This document shows, one piece after another, positions 6,843-14,375 of a stretch of DNA of 23,581 nt (position 1 is its first letter; each line of letters opens with the position of its first letter). The stretch is from Gp6-AA40 sp035649395. Lineage in GTDB: Bacteria; Acidobacteriota; Vicinamibacteria; Vicinamibacterales; UBA2999. The translations under genes were made by a program, and so were the position numbers. The notes beneath the pieces were generated by a model. It did not search any database, was not told the DNA's origin, and worked only from the letters and a program-made list of their open reading frames with translations. Location of the stretch: positions 1 to 23,581 of the forward strand of contig DASRJR010000142.1 in assembly GCA_035649395.1 (NCBI GenBank), written 5' to 3'.

Positions 6843-7646
6843 ATGCCTGTCGATGTCGAGGCTCGGGTGATTCGCAACACCCGCTTGTCGCCCGACTACA
6901 ACATCATCGCGCTCGCCGCTCCTGAGATCGCATCGCTCGTTGCTCCTGGTCAATTCGTGATGGTCAAGCCTGGTCGCGGCAGCGATCCGTTGTTGCGGCG
7001 TCCGTTCTCGGTGTTCGAGATCCTGCGTTCCAACGGGCGCGTCGAAGGACTCACGCTGCTCAGCAAACGCGTCGGCGTGACGACGCGCATGCTGCTCGAA
7101 GCGGTCGAAGGCGACGTCGTGTCGTGTCTCGGTCCGCTGGGCCGGCCGTTCGTGCCGGTCGATCCGCCCGCGCAGGGGTGGATGGTGGCAGGCGGTGTCG
7201 GCCTCGCCCCGTTTGCGACGCTGACTGAAGTGCTACGCGAGCGCGGCACATCGATGACGCTGTTTTACGGCGCGCGTACCGGCAGCGAACTGTTTCACGT
7301 CGATTGGTTCACGTCGCATGACGTCCGACTGATCCTCTCGACGGAGGACGGCAGCAAAGGCGATCGCGGGCGAGTGACCCTCCCGCTGGAGCGCGAGCTC
7401 AAACGCGCCGACGGCCCGGTCACGGTCTACGCGTGCGGTCCGGAGCCGATGCTCGAAGCGGTGGCCACTCTTGCAGCGAAATTCGGTCGCCCCTCGCAAG
7501 TCTCGGTGGAACGCGTCATGGGCTGCGGCATGGGCGGCTGTTACAGCTGCGTGATTTCCGTGCGCGACACCGGGGGCGGGCATCACTACGTTCGCTCGTG
7601 CATCGGCGGCCCCGTGTTTGCGGGCGCTGACTTGGTATGGGATTAG
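6843..7646 (+). CDS. pyrK: Dihydroorotate dehydrogenase B, electron transfer subunit
   Basis: A 267-residue iron-sulfur flavoprotein that passes electrons from PyrD to NAD+. The FAD-binding region has GQFVMVKPG and LLRRPFSVFEI (RRPFSV at 52-57). The NAD region has VAGGVGLAPFATL and YACGPEPML. The C-terminal [2Fe-2S] cluster ligands are Cys228, Cys233, Cys236 and Cys253 (CGMGGCYSC, then RSC), exactly the PyrK spacing of four, two and sixteen residues. Length is normal. It is first in the pyrK-pyrD-pyrF set, separated from pyrD by a repeat that can form a hairpin. A class 1B dihydroorotate dehydrogenase means orotate formation here is linked to NAD+ rather than to quinones. Confidence 0.95.
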   Translation: MPVDVEARVIRNTRLSPDYNIIALAAPEIASLVAPGQFVMVKPGRGSDPLLRRPFSVFEILRSNGRVEGLTLLSKRVGVTTRMLLEAVEGDVVSCLGPLGRPFVPVDPPAQGWMVAGGVGLAPFATLTEVLRERGTSMTLFYGARTGSELFHVDWFTSHDVRLILSTEDGSKGDRGRVTLPLERELKRADGPVTVYACGPEPMLEAVATLAAKFGRPSQVSVERVMGCGMGGCYSCVISVRDTGGGHHYVRSCIGGPVFAGADLVWD

Positions 7647-7649
7647 CGC

Positions 7650-7740
7650 GTCCGTGGTCCGTAGTCCGTCCTTGGTCCTTGGTCCCTGCCGCGACCACAG
7701 AAGTGGGACCGAGAACCAAGCACCAAGGACCAAGGACTGA
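7650..7740. repeat. Inverted heptad repeat (GTCCTTG / CCAAGGA arms)
   Basis: The left arm has GTCCGTG, GTCCGTA, a partial GTCC, GTCCTTG twice and GTCCCTG (7650-7688). The right arm has CCAAGCA, CCAAGGA, CCAAGGA (to 7737). A 16-base stretch at 7668-7683 is perfectly complementary to 7722-7737 with a 38-base loop, so a stable RNA hairpin can form inside the pyrK-pyrD message. There is no U-run after it, so it does not look like an intrinsic terminator. Confidence 0.88.
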
Positions 7741-7767
7741 CGTTCTGCCCGAATGTGAAAGGCGTTG

Positions 7768-8706
7768 ATGGACCTGTCGCTCCAGATCGGCTCGCTTCGG
7801 CTGCGCAATCCGCTGATGGCGGCGAGCGGATGCTACGGTTACGGCGTCGAATACGCCGAAGCGGTCGACCTCGCCGCTCTCGGCGCGGTGGTGTCCAAGG
7901 GCCTGTTCCTCGGGCCGCGCGAGGGGCATCCACCGGAGCGGATCGTCGAAACGCCGTCGGGCATGCTCAACGCCATCGGGTTGCAAGGCATCGGCGTCTT
8001 TCGCTACATCCGCGAGAAACTGCCCGAGCTGCGCCGGCTGGGCGCGACCAATATCGTCAACATCTGCGGGAGCACTCTCGACGAATACGTCGAGCTCGCC
8101 CGCATCCTTTCCGATGCCGAGGGCGTTCACGCGCTCGAGCTGAACATCTCCTGCCCGAATATCAAGGAAGGCGGCATCACCTTCGGCTGCAGCCTGCACG
8201 GCACCTTCGATGTCGTCAACGGCGTCAGGAAGGTCACACCACTGCCGGTCATCCCCAAATTGACGCCGAACGTGACCGACGTCGCCTCGTTCGCCAAGGC
8301 GGCTGAAGACGGAGGCGCCGACGCAGTCTCGCTCGTAAACACGTTCCTGGCGATGGCGATTGACGTCGAAACGCGCCGCCCGAAGCTCTCGAACATCGTC
8401 GGCGGCCTCAGCGGACCTGCGATTCGACCGATTGCCGTGCGGATGGTGTACGAATGCCGACGCGCCGTGAAGATCCCGGTGATCGGGATGGGAGGCATTG
8501 CCACCGCGACTGACGTGCTCGAGTTCATGATCGCTGGAGCCACTGCCGTCCAGGTGGGTACTGCGAATTTCGTCGACCCCTTCATCTGGTCGAAACTGCT
8601 CAGCGGGATCGACGATTACATGCAGCGACACCACATCAACCGATTGGCCGATCTGGTCGGCTCAATCGATACCAGCACCAGGGAAAAGCAGTGGGTCAGC
8701 TCCTAG
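7768..8706 (+). CDS. pyrD: Dihydroorotate dehydrogenase B, catalytic subunit
   Basis: A 312-residue FMN protein that oxidises dihydroorotate to orotate. Class 1B identity rests on the catalytic Cys129 in ELNISCPNIKEGG (class 2 enzymes use Ser) and on the adjoining pyrK. The N-terminal NPLMAASGCYGYGVEY, KLTPNVTD, VNTFLAMAID and the FMN-phosphate region VIGMGGIATATD-x-LEF are all as expected. I chose ATG at 7768, with AAAGG five bases upstream; a TTG just before it is the alternative. The last 16 bases overlap pyrF. Confidence 0.96.
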   Translation: MDLSLQIGSLRLRNPLMAASGCYGYGVEYAEAVDLAALGAVVSKGLFLGPREGHPPERIVETPSGMLNAIGLQGIGVFRYIREKLPELRRLGATNIVNICGSTLDEYVELARILSDAEGVHALELNISCPNIKEGGITFGCSLHGTFDVVNGVRKVTPLPVIPKLTPNVTDVASFAKAAEDGGADAVSLVNTFLAMAIDVETRRPKLSNIVGGLSGPAIRPIAVRMVYECRRAVKIPVIGMGGIATATDVLEFMIAGATAVQVGTANFVDPFIWSKLLSGIDDYMQRHHINRLADLVGSIDTSTREKQWVSS

Positions 8707-9419
8707 TCGCGCTCGACGTGGAGTCCGGAGCGCGTGCCGTCGCGCTCGCCAGGTCGCTCAGGGATATCGCCGGCGGATTCAAGATCGGCAGCCGGCTGTT
8801 CACATTAGAAGGCCCCGGGTTGGTGCGGCAACTGGTGGACTCGGGCGTCAACGTATTTCTCGATTTGAAATTCCACGACATCCCGAACACTGTGGCACAG
8901 GCGGTCGAAGCGGCAGTGCTGACGGGCGCGTGGATGGTGAACGTCCACGCCTCGGGCGGTGTCGCGATGATGCAGGCCGCTGCGCGCGCCGCCGCCGATG
9001 CCGCGCCGCGCACCGGCCGGCCCCGTCCTCTGGTGATCGGCGTCACCGTGCTGACCAGCATGGACGAACCGACGCTCAATGAGGTCGGCGTCCATCGTCC
9101 GTTGATCGATCAGGTCACCGCGCTGGCACGCCTGGCCAGAACGGCTGGGCTCGACGGCGTGGTCGCATCACCACAGGAAACCGCCTCGATCCGGGCCGCA
9201 AACGGACCGAACTTCGCGATCGTGACGCCAGGGATTCGAGGCGCTGCGGCCGGCAACGACAAGAACGATCAGTCCAGGACGATGGGACCGGCAGAAGCAA
9301 TTCGGGCCGGCGCCACGTATATCGTGGTCGGCCGGCCCATTATTGGTGCAGCCGATCCGCGCGACGCCGCCGAGCGGATCGCGCAGGAGTTGACGACGGT
9401 CTCCGCTACTTCGCCGTGA
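8691..9419 (+). CDS. pyrF: Orotidine 5'-phosphate decarboxylase
   Basis: A 242-residue decarboxylase that makes UMP from OMP, the last step of the pathway. The catalytic Asp-x-Lys-x-x-Asp array is FLDLKFHDIPNTV (Asp58, Lys60, Asp63). LLVALDV at the N-terminus, GVTVLTSMDE in the middle, and VTPGIR and YIVVGRPI at the phosphate-binding end are typical of the bacterial type 1 family. It starts with GTG inside the end of pyrD, with GGGA a few bases upstream, so the two are translationally coupled. Its 3' end overlaps the convergent pal gene by 14 bases. Confidence 0.95.
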   Translation: MGQLLVALDVESGARAVALARSLRDIAGGFKIGSRLFTLEGPGLVRQLVDSGVNVFLDLKFHDIPNTVAQAVEAAVLTGAWMVNVHASGGVAMMQAAARAAADAAPRTGRPRPLVIGVTVLTSMDEPTLNEVGVHRPLIDQVTALARLARTAGLDGVVASPQETASIRAANGPNFAIVTPGIRGAAAGNDKNDQSRTMGPAEAIRAGATYIVVGRPIIGAADPRDAAERIAQELTTVSATSP

Positions 9420-9981
9420 TCACGAAGTGCCCGCGCCGATTGCGGGCAAAACACGCATCGGTCTCGTCAGTGCAGAGGGGCGATTCTTCCCCCTTACTGA
9501 TCACCGCCAGGCGATCGGCACCAATCCCGAGCGTCACCATGTAATCCTTGACGGCGGCGCCGCGGCGTTCGCCAAGCGCAAGGTTGTACTCGTTTGTGCC
9601 GCGCGCATCCGCGTGCCCTTCTATCGTCACGCGAGTCGAGGTCCAGCGCTTCATCCAGTCAGCGTTCTTCTGCAGGATGGCGCGCTGATCGTCGCGGACC
9701 GTCGCCATGTCGTAGTCGAACTGCACGTCAGCCAGTGGCATTTCTGCGTTCAACTGCTCCAGGGTTTTCTTGGCGAACAGCTCCTCCTCGGTCAGTGGCC
9801 TCGGCGCCGGCGCGGGTGGCGGCGGCGGCGGGGGGGGTGGCGGCGGCGGCGGCGGTGGCGCAGCAGGAGGCGCTGGCGGGGGCGGCGGCGGTGGAGGTAC
9901 GACCTTCTTGCCGCACGCCGAGACCGTCATTACGACCAGCAGCACTATCGCGGTCAACCACACGTACCGGCGCTGTGTCAT
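9406..9981 (-). CDS. pal: Peptidoglycan-associated lipoprotein (Pal/OmpA C-terminal domain)
   Basis: A 191-residue outer-membrane lipoprotein. The signal peptide has an RR n-region, a hydrophobic core AIVLLVVMTV and the lipobox VSAC, with lipidation expected at Cys23. A proline-rich linker (about residues 29-62, nearly all Pro with some Ala) follows, then an OmpA-like peptidoglycan-binding domain (about 80-191) with VTIEGHADARGTNEYNLALG and the C-terminal RNRRGHFVI. Pal ties the outer membrane to the cell wall, usually with TolB; no tol genes are in this window, so it may be a stand-alone Pal-like protein. ATG at 9981 has AGGAG eight bases upstream. The proline run is long for Pal and is encoded by a GC-rich, slippage-prone tract. 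Confidence 0.9.
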   Translation of the reverse strand: MTQRRYVWLTAIVLLVVMTVSACGKKVVPPPPPPPPAPPAAPPPPPPPPPPPPPPPAPAPRPLTEEELFAKKTLEQLNAEMPLADVQFDYDMATVRDDQRAILQKNADWMKRWTSTRVTIEGHADARGTNEYNLALGERRGAAVKDYMVTLGIGADRLAVISKGEESPLCTDETDACFARNRRGHFVITAK

Positions 9982-10026
9982 CGGGACTTCTCCTGCGTTG
10001 CGCTGAATTTTGGAAGAACGCGTTCG

Positions 10027-10055
10027 AGCTTAAAGGGTCGACGATCTCGTGTCAA
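10027..10055 (-). promoter_or_regulatory. Candidate pal promoter
   Basis: On the minus strand a perfect TTGACA (-35) at 10055-10050 is followed after 17 bases by TAAGCT (3 of 6 matches to TATAAT) at 10032-10027. It lies just past the stop of the upstream GT-C gene and about 45 bases before the pal ATG, a plausible arrangement for independent pal expression. Confidence 0.5.
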
Positions 10056-12383
10056 TCAAGGTTTGCGGGGACTCACCGTCGTTTCGAACAACCGCAGACC
10101 GAGCTGACGTGCATCCGCAGTATCTTCAACCGCTCCTGGAAGGTAGACGCGATCGATCTCGATCGACACCACACCGCCTGCGTGTGCAATCGCGTCGCCT
10201 GGCACCGTGCCTTGCCACGTGAACGCACGATCAGGTCGCAGCTCACCGACGACCTGATCTCCAACGACGATGCGTACCCTCGGGGGAGCGTCAAAGTACT
10301 TCATCGGCGATTCGCCGCGGAACATAAGCTCGACCGCTTGAGGCGGTGCAATTCTGATGACCGACCGCTTGCTCGTCCAGCGCCAGCGCAAGCCGGTCGC
10401 CGTCTCGTATTCCTCCTCATGCCAGCCCTCGCCGAAGCCGTAGACGAGGGTGTCCGCGGACTGAATATCGAACTGGCGAATCGCCACTTCTGGTGTCGGC
10501 CGCGAGGCCGGTTCTGCCCGCGCGGCAATCGTCAGGCGCGCGTACTCGCCGCTCCCTGGCGGCAGTCCGCGGGGGAGATCGATGAATCGCAAGAAGCTGA
10601 TTCCACCAGCCGCCGGGTCGACGTTCCAGGTCTCGACGGACGCCCCGTCGATCGAGAGCGTGAGCACCACGGGTGGATCGCCAGCTGCGCTGAAGTGACG
10701 ACCGCCCACCATGATGCGCATCGGACCCGGTCGCCGGCGGACATACGCCTCGATCGGGCGCCGATCCACGCCCGTGGCCGTCGCGCGGCTCAATCCACCC
10801 ACTTCGGGCGTGAGGGCCCAGCCTTCGCTCGCGAACCAACCTGGAGGATCGAACACGTACCAGTCCACGCCGGCGGGCCTGGCGCCGCCGAGCGTCGACC
10901 GATCCGCCACGCTCCAGCGGAAACGGGTCACATGGCTGCGGCTCTGAGGATCGACCAGCGCGAGATCGGTCCGGCGCGCGTCGGCAAGAAACCAGACCGG
11001 CGCCGTCGCCCCGCTCCGCCAATAGTCGACCAGGCCGAGCCACTCGAAGCTGCGTCGAGGCTCGACGATGCGCAGGTGTTCGGAGGCGCTGGCTTGAAGC
11101 GGCCGGCGCAGCGAGAAATGAGAGTAGATCGCCGCGGGAGCGGCACCTGCCGCACGGCTGTCCATCGCCGCGATTGCCTGGAACGCGGGATGAGGCTCGC
11201 GGCCATACGCGGCTCCTGACGCCACCGCGATCGCAAGGGCGAACAGGGCGATCGGTGCAACCAGAAACGGTGCCGCACCAGCAGCGCGCACGGCGAACCA
11301 GACGACGAGCGGCAGCGTCGGCAGCGCATACCGAACGTGGGCGGTTTCTTGAAAAACGAGCTGGAAGACCCCGTACGGGGCAAACGCGAGCGCAGTCAGC
11401 AAGAGGGCGCGACGATCACGCAGCAGCGCGACGAGAACGCCAATCGCGCTCACGATCAGGACAACTGCCGCAAGCACGGCGTTGTCCCACGGGAGCACCA
11501 ACGTCTCCCAGAGCGCGAAGGCAAGCCGCCGCGGTGTCGGGTTCATCCACAGCATCCCGGTCCACGCGAAGTCCTCACCGGCCTGCGTGCCGAGCGCGCG
11601 GAGGTAGCCGTCGACGCCGCCGGTCAACCAGACGAGAGGCACCGCCCACAGCAGGACGCCGCCCACGAGGGCGGCCAGAGAACGCACGAGCCACGCGACT
11701 CCCGCCGATCGCTGATTCCACGCCGCATACAGGAGCAGCGGCATCGTGAGACACGCGGTTTGCACGCGAACGCCCAATGCGATGGCAGCCAGTAACGCCG
11801 CCGCGACGAGCGCGCCTCGATCGCGTAACGCCCTGAACGCCAGGGCCTGGGCACCCATCGCGAGCGCGAGGCCGGTCATGTCGCTCAACGGCCGAAGACC
11901 GGTCATCCAGAAGAGCGGCGATGCGGCGAGCAGCCCCGTTGCCCACGTCGCCGGTTGCCGCCACCAGCGATGTGCCGCGGCACCGGGTCGGGCCGTGTCG
12001 AAACAGGCAAAAATTGCCCAGGCGGCCAACAGCGCAAGGCCGCTTCCGATTGCAGACCAGATCGCCAACGCCGTCGCTTCGTTCTGCGCGGCGTGGCGCG
12101 ACGGCGCGACCGCGCGAATCACCGCGAGCGAGGCTCGACCGAGCGCGATGTAGACCGGATATCCGGGCGGGTGCGGTTGATGGCTCGCGACGTCGAAGTG
12201 TCGCAACCCGAGCGCGAAGTTGATCGAGTCGATGTCTTCGAGGGAGGGGGCGAGAAAGGCGAGGTGGATCGCGATGTAGACAGCAGCGAACGCGACGACT
12301 GGGCGAGGAACCCCGAACCCTGATTCCTGCCGGTCCGGCCGGTCCTGCCGGTCGTCAGACCGGCCTGAGAGGGACACCTTCAT
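10056..12383 (-). CDS. GT-C type membrane glycosyltransferase-like protein
   Basis: A 775-residue protein. Roughly the first 400 residues hold about ten hydrophobic helices; the rest is a soluble, beta-rich part. After the first helix comes LEDIDSINFALGLRHFDVAS and then HPPGYPVYIALGR (HPPGYP at 71-76). An acidic residue in the first periplasmic loop plus HPPGYP is typical of GT-C fold, lipid-linked-sugar glycosyltransferases (the PMT, ArnT and DUF2723-like groups). The donor, acceptor and exact family cannot be told. The first ~25 residues are very polar (SDDRQDRPDRQ) and are encoded by a CCTGCCGGT repeat that also covers the larE stop. ATG at 12383 overlaps larE by 29 bases and has only a weak GGGCAG ribosome site, so coupling to larE translation is likely. 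The true start could be a few codons further in. Confidence 0.75.
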   Translation of the reverse strand: MKVSLSGRSDDRQDRPDRQESGFGVPRPVVAFAAVYIAIHLAFLAPSLEDIDSINFALGLRHFDVASHQPHPPGYPVYIALGRASLAVIRAVAPSRHAAQNEATALAIWSAIGSGLALLAAWAIFACFDTARPGAAAHRWWRQPATWATGLLAASPLFWMTGLRPLSDMTGLALAMGAQALAFRALRDRGALVAAALLAAIALGVRVQTACLTMPLLLYAAWNQRSAGVAWLVRSLAALVGGVLLWAVPLVWLTGGVDGYLRALGTQAGEDFAWTGMLWMNPTPRRLAFALWETLVLPWDNAVLAAVVLIVSAIGVLVALLRDRRALLLTALAFAPYGVFQLVFQETAHVRYALPTLPLVVWFAVRAAGAAPFLVAPIALFALAIAVASGAAYGREPHPAFQAIAAMDSRAAGAAPAAIYSHFSLRRPLQASASEHLRIVEPRRSFEWLGLVDYWRSGATAPVWFLADARRTDLALVDPQSRSHVTRFRWSVADRSTLGGARPAGVDWYVFDPPGWFASEGWALTPEVGGLSRATATGVDRRPIEAYVRRRPGPMRIMVGGRHFSAAGDPPVVLTLSIDGASVETWNVDPAAGGISFLRFIDLPRGLPPGSGEYARLTIAARAEPASRPTPEVAIRQFDIQSADTLVYGFGEGWHEEEYETATGLRWRWTSKRSVIRIAPPQAVELMFRGESPMKYFDAPPRVRIVVGDQVVGELRPDRAFTWQGTVPGDAIAHAGGVVSIEIDRVYLPGAVEDTADARQLGLRLFETTVSPRKP
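12326..12363. repeat. CCTGCCGGT tandem repeat within coding sequence
   Basis: Three 9-base units CCTGCCGGT, CCGGCCGGT, CCTGCCGGT and a degenerate CGTCAGACCGG stand in tandem. The array codes for Asp-Arg-Gln/Pro triplets at the N-terminus of the GT-C protein (minus strand), and the larE stop codon (12357-12355) lies inside it. Confidence 0.75.
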
Positions 12384-13236
12384 TCAGGCTGCCCATACGA
12401 TACCCCCGCGGATCGATCGTCACCTGCTGATAGCCGAGCGCTCGCAGCTCGCCGACGATCCGGTCGTGACATTCCGGCTCGAGCGCACGCGCTAGCTCGT
12501 CGCGCCCGATCTCCAGACGCGCGAGCGCCGCACCCGCATCCGGGGACGACTCGAGTTCGTGATGCCGGACGCGGCACACGCGAAAGCCCATTGCCCGAAC
12601 GCGATCCTCGGCCCGCTCGATCATCCGAAGCCTTTCGTTCGTCACTGACGTGTGGTACGGGATGCGTGACGAGAGACACGCCGATGCCGGTTCGTCCCAG
12701 GTCGGCAGTCCCGCTCGACGCGACAGCTCGCGAATCTCCGCCTTGGTGAGATCGACTTCATCGAGCGGACTTCTGACGCCGAACTCACGCGCGGCCTGCC
12801 GGCCGGGACGATAGTCGCCGCGATCGTCCGCGTTGCTGCCGTCGGCGATCACGGCAAACCCGCGCGCGCGCGCCATCGTCGTCAGCGCCGTGTACAGTTC
12901 GTGCTTGCAGTAGTAGCAGCGGTTGACCGGGTTGGCGCGGTACTCGGGACGCTCGAGCTCCGATGTGTGAATGATCTCGTGATGGAGGCCGAACTCGCGC
13001 GCAACGCGATGCGCGAGCTGACGATGATGATCGGGGTAACTTGGACTGTCAGCGGTAACGCACAGAACCGAGGAGCCGCGGGCCGACGTGGCGGCCCACG
13101 CGAGATACGCGCTGTCGGCGCCGCCGCTGAATGCGACGAGCAGGGATTCACAGCTGGCCAGCAGGCCGTGGAGGCGGCTGGCTTTGTCGAGCAGACCCGC
13201 CTCCGGACCTTGCAGCGGAGGCGATCCTGTGGTCAC
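12355..13236 (-). CDS. larE: ATP-dependent sacrificial sulfur transferase LarE
   Basis: A 293-residue PP-loop enzyme. LarE adenylates a pyridinium carboxylate and donates sulfur from its own cysteine during synthesis of the nickel-pincer cofactor of lactate racemase. Visible here: the PP-loop SGGADS (37-42), NPVNRCYYCKHELY (Cys107, Cys110), ADGSNADDRGDYRPG, and WDEPASACLSSRIPY, whose Cys187 corresponds to the sacrificial cysteine of Lactobacillus LarE. The late GYRMGSLNE motif is also conserved. No larA, larB or larC lies nearby, so the partner genes must be elsewhere or the protein has another sulfur-transfer role. It starts with GTG at 13236, overlapping the zinc-ribbon stop as GTGA, with GAGGAGG inside that gene's tail about nine bases upstream. 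Confidence 0.92.
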   Translation of the reverse strand: MTTGSPPLQGPEAGLLDKASRLHGLLASCESLLVAFSGGADSAYLAWAATSARGSSVLCVTADSPSYPDHHRQLAHRVAREFGLHHEIIHTSELERPEYRANPVNRCYYCKHELYTALTTMARARGFAVIADGSNADDRGDYRPGRQAAREFGVRSPLDEVDLTKAEIRELSRRAGLPTWDEPASACLSSRIPYHTSVTNERLRMIERAEDRVRAMGFRVCRVRHHELESSPDAGAALARLEIGRDELARALEPECHDRIVGELRALGYQQVTIDPRGYRMGSLNEGVPLRPV

Positions 13237-13484
13237 TCGTCGAAGTCCTCCTCGTCCTCTACCTCGTCGTCATCGTCGAGATCGTCGTCGTCGTCCTCGT
13301 CTTCCTCTTCCTCATCCTCGAGGTCGTCGTCGTCGAGATCCTCATCGTCGTCATCGGCGACCTCGAGTTCATCGGCGCCTACCATGACGAGGCTCTTGCC
13401 GCATTCAGGACAGCTGATGGTGTCACCCTCCTCGAAGTCCTCGGTGTCAATCTCGTCGAATTCGCACTCAGGGCAGGTCGCCAT
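13233..13484 (-). CDS. LysW-like zinc ribbon protein with long acidic tail
   Basis: An 83-residue protein in two parts. Residues 4-28 form a zinc ribbon with four cysteines, CPEC at 4-7 and CPEC at 25-28, resembling LysW/ArgW amino-group carrier proteins. From about residue 43 to the end nearly every residue is Asp or Glu, ending EDFDE. LysW ends in a conserved EDWGE whose last glutamate carries the growing amino acid, so the ending is suggestive, but the repetitive acidic run makes chance likely. No lysine or arginine carrier-pathway enzymes are nearby. It is coupled to larE by a GTGA overlap. ATG at 13484 has GGAG six bases upstream. Function unknown; a metal-binding or protein-interaction role is equally possible. 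Confidence 0.8.
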   Translation of the reverse strand: MATCPECEFDEIDTEDFEEGDTISCPECGKSLVMVGADELEVADDDDEDLDDDDLEDEEEEDEDDDDDLDDDDEVEDEEDFDE

Positions 13485-13574
13485 ACGGGCTCCATGCAGC
13501 GGATCGGCCGCGCTCGAGGATCCGGGAACCGTGCCGCTCCCTCAGGATCCGACTCCGTCCCGGCCAAAAAACGG

Positions 13575-13625
13575 ATTATATCGAGGAGGCTCTGATTTGA
13601 CCAATAACCCTAACGGTTGTGTAAC
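13575..13625. promoter_or_regulatory. Divergent promoter pair with overlapping -35 boxes
   Basis: For the rightward gene, TTGACC (13597-13602) and TGTAAC (13620-13625) are 17 bases apart and end about 20 bases before its ATG. For the leftward gene a perfect TATAAT reads on the minus strand at 13580-13575, with TTGGTC (weak -35) overlapping the rightward -35, since TTGACCAA is read as TTGGTCAA on the other strand. The two polymerases would compete for the same bases. Confidence 0.55.
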
Positions 13626-13646
13626 GGGCGGACGATAAGGATCGAG

Positions 13647-14369
13647 ATGACCGCAACTCCCAGAGTCGAGTCGAAGACGGTGCTCGTCGCGGACGACACC
13701 GCTTTCGTGCGCGATCGATTCAAGACGGCCATCGAAGGCGCCGGGCACAAGGCCGTCACGGCGCAGACCGGGCCTGAGCTCCTGGGCCACATTCGCACCG
13801 AGGCGGCCGAGTTCGACCTGATCGTGCTGGACCTGCGGCTACCGCAGGGCAACGGCGTAGCGCTGCTTCGTGCAATCCGGGAAATCGCTCAGGCCGTGCC
13901 GCCGGTGATGGTCTTCAGCGGCACGATCGCAAACGCTGACGAGGTCCGCCAGCTCGGCACGCTCGGCGTGACCGGCTACGTCAACGAGTACATGGCGGTG
14001 CAGAACATCGTGCCGGCGCTGATCCCGCACCTGTTCCCCGAGCGATCGGACCGGCGATCGAGCCCGCGCGTGGCGCTGGGCGTTCCCGTGGCTTACCGCT
14101 TCGGCAACACGATTGCGGCAGCGCTGACGCTCAACATCAGCCGCGGTGGATTGTCGATCAGGACGACCAGCCCGCTGGCGGCGGGCACCGCGGTCAAGGT
14201 CCGCTTCCGCCTTCCAGGAACCAAGCGCGACATCGATACCGACGCCCAAGTCGCCTGGACGGATCGTCGCGTTGGTATGGGACTGCAGTACACCGCACTG
14301 TCGTCAGACGATCAGGCGCAAATCGACGAATACATTTCGGCTCACTTCTTCTCGAATCGGAAGGCGTAA
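13647..14369 (+). CDS. Response-regulator receiver domain fused to PilZ domain
   Basis: A 240-residue cytoplasmic protein. Residues 11-125 are a receiver domain: acidic pair Asp16-Asp17 in VLVADDTAF, phosphoacceptor Asp62 in LIVLDLRLPQGNG, and Ser91 in MVFSGT. The conserved lysine that follows in most receivers is absent (GYVNEY at about 111-115), so signalling by phosphorylation may be altered. Residues 135-235 are a PilZ domain with both cyclic-di-GMP motifs, RSSPR (137-141) and NISRGG (163-168). Cyclic-di-GMP binding is therefore likely; the output could be motility, polysaccharide or pili, which the neighbours do not settle. ATG at 13647 is chosen because AAGG lies six bases upstream and the predicted transcript starts near 13632. 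Confidence 0.9.
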   Translation: MTATPRVESKTVLVADDTAFVRDRFKTAIEGAGHKAVTAQTGPELLGHIRTEAAEFDLIVLDLRLPQGNGVALLRAIREIAQAVPPVMVFSGTIANADEVRQLGTLGVTGYVNEYMAVQNIVPALIPHLFPERSDRRSSPRVALGVPVAYRFGNTIAAALTLNISRGGLSIRTTSPLAAGTAVKVRFRLPGTKRDIDTDAQVAWTDRRVGMGLQYTALSSDDQAQIDEYISAHFFSNRKA

Positions 14370-14375
14370 CGACCG

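Noticed and set aside
9594..11219. 541-codon plus-strand open frame opposite pal and the GT-C gene
   Set aside because: No recognisable domain; Arg/Ser/Ala-rich; both opposite-strand genes have clear motifs.
12901..13638. Plus-strand frame encoding a poly-serine run
   Set aside because: The serine run is the complement of the Asp/Glu tail of the zinc-ribbon protein.
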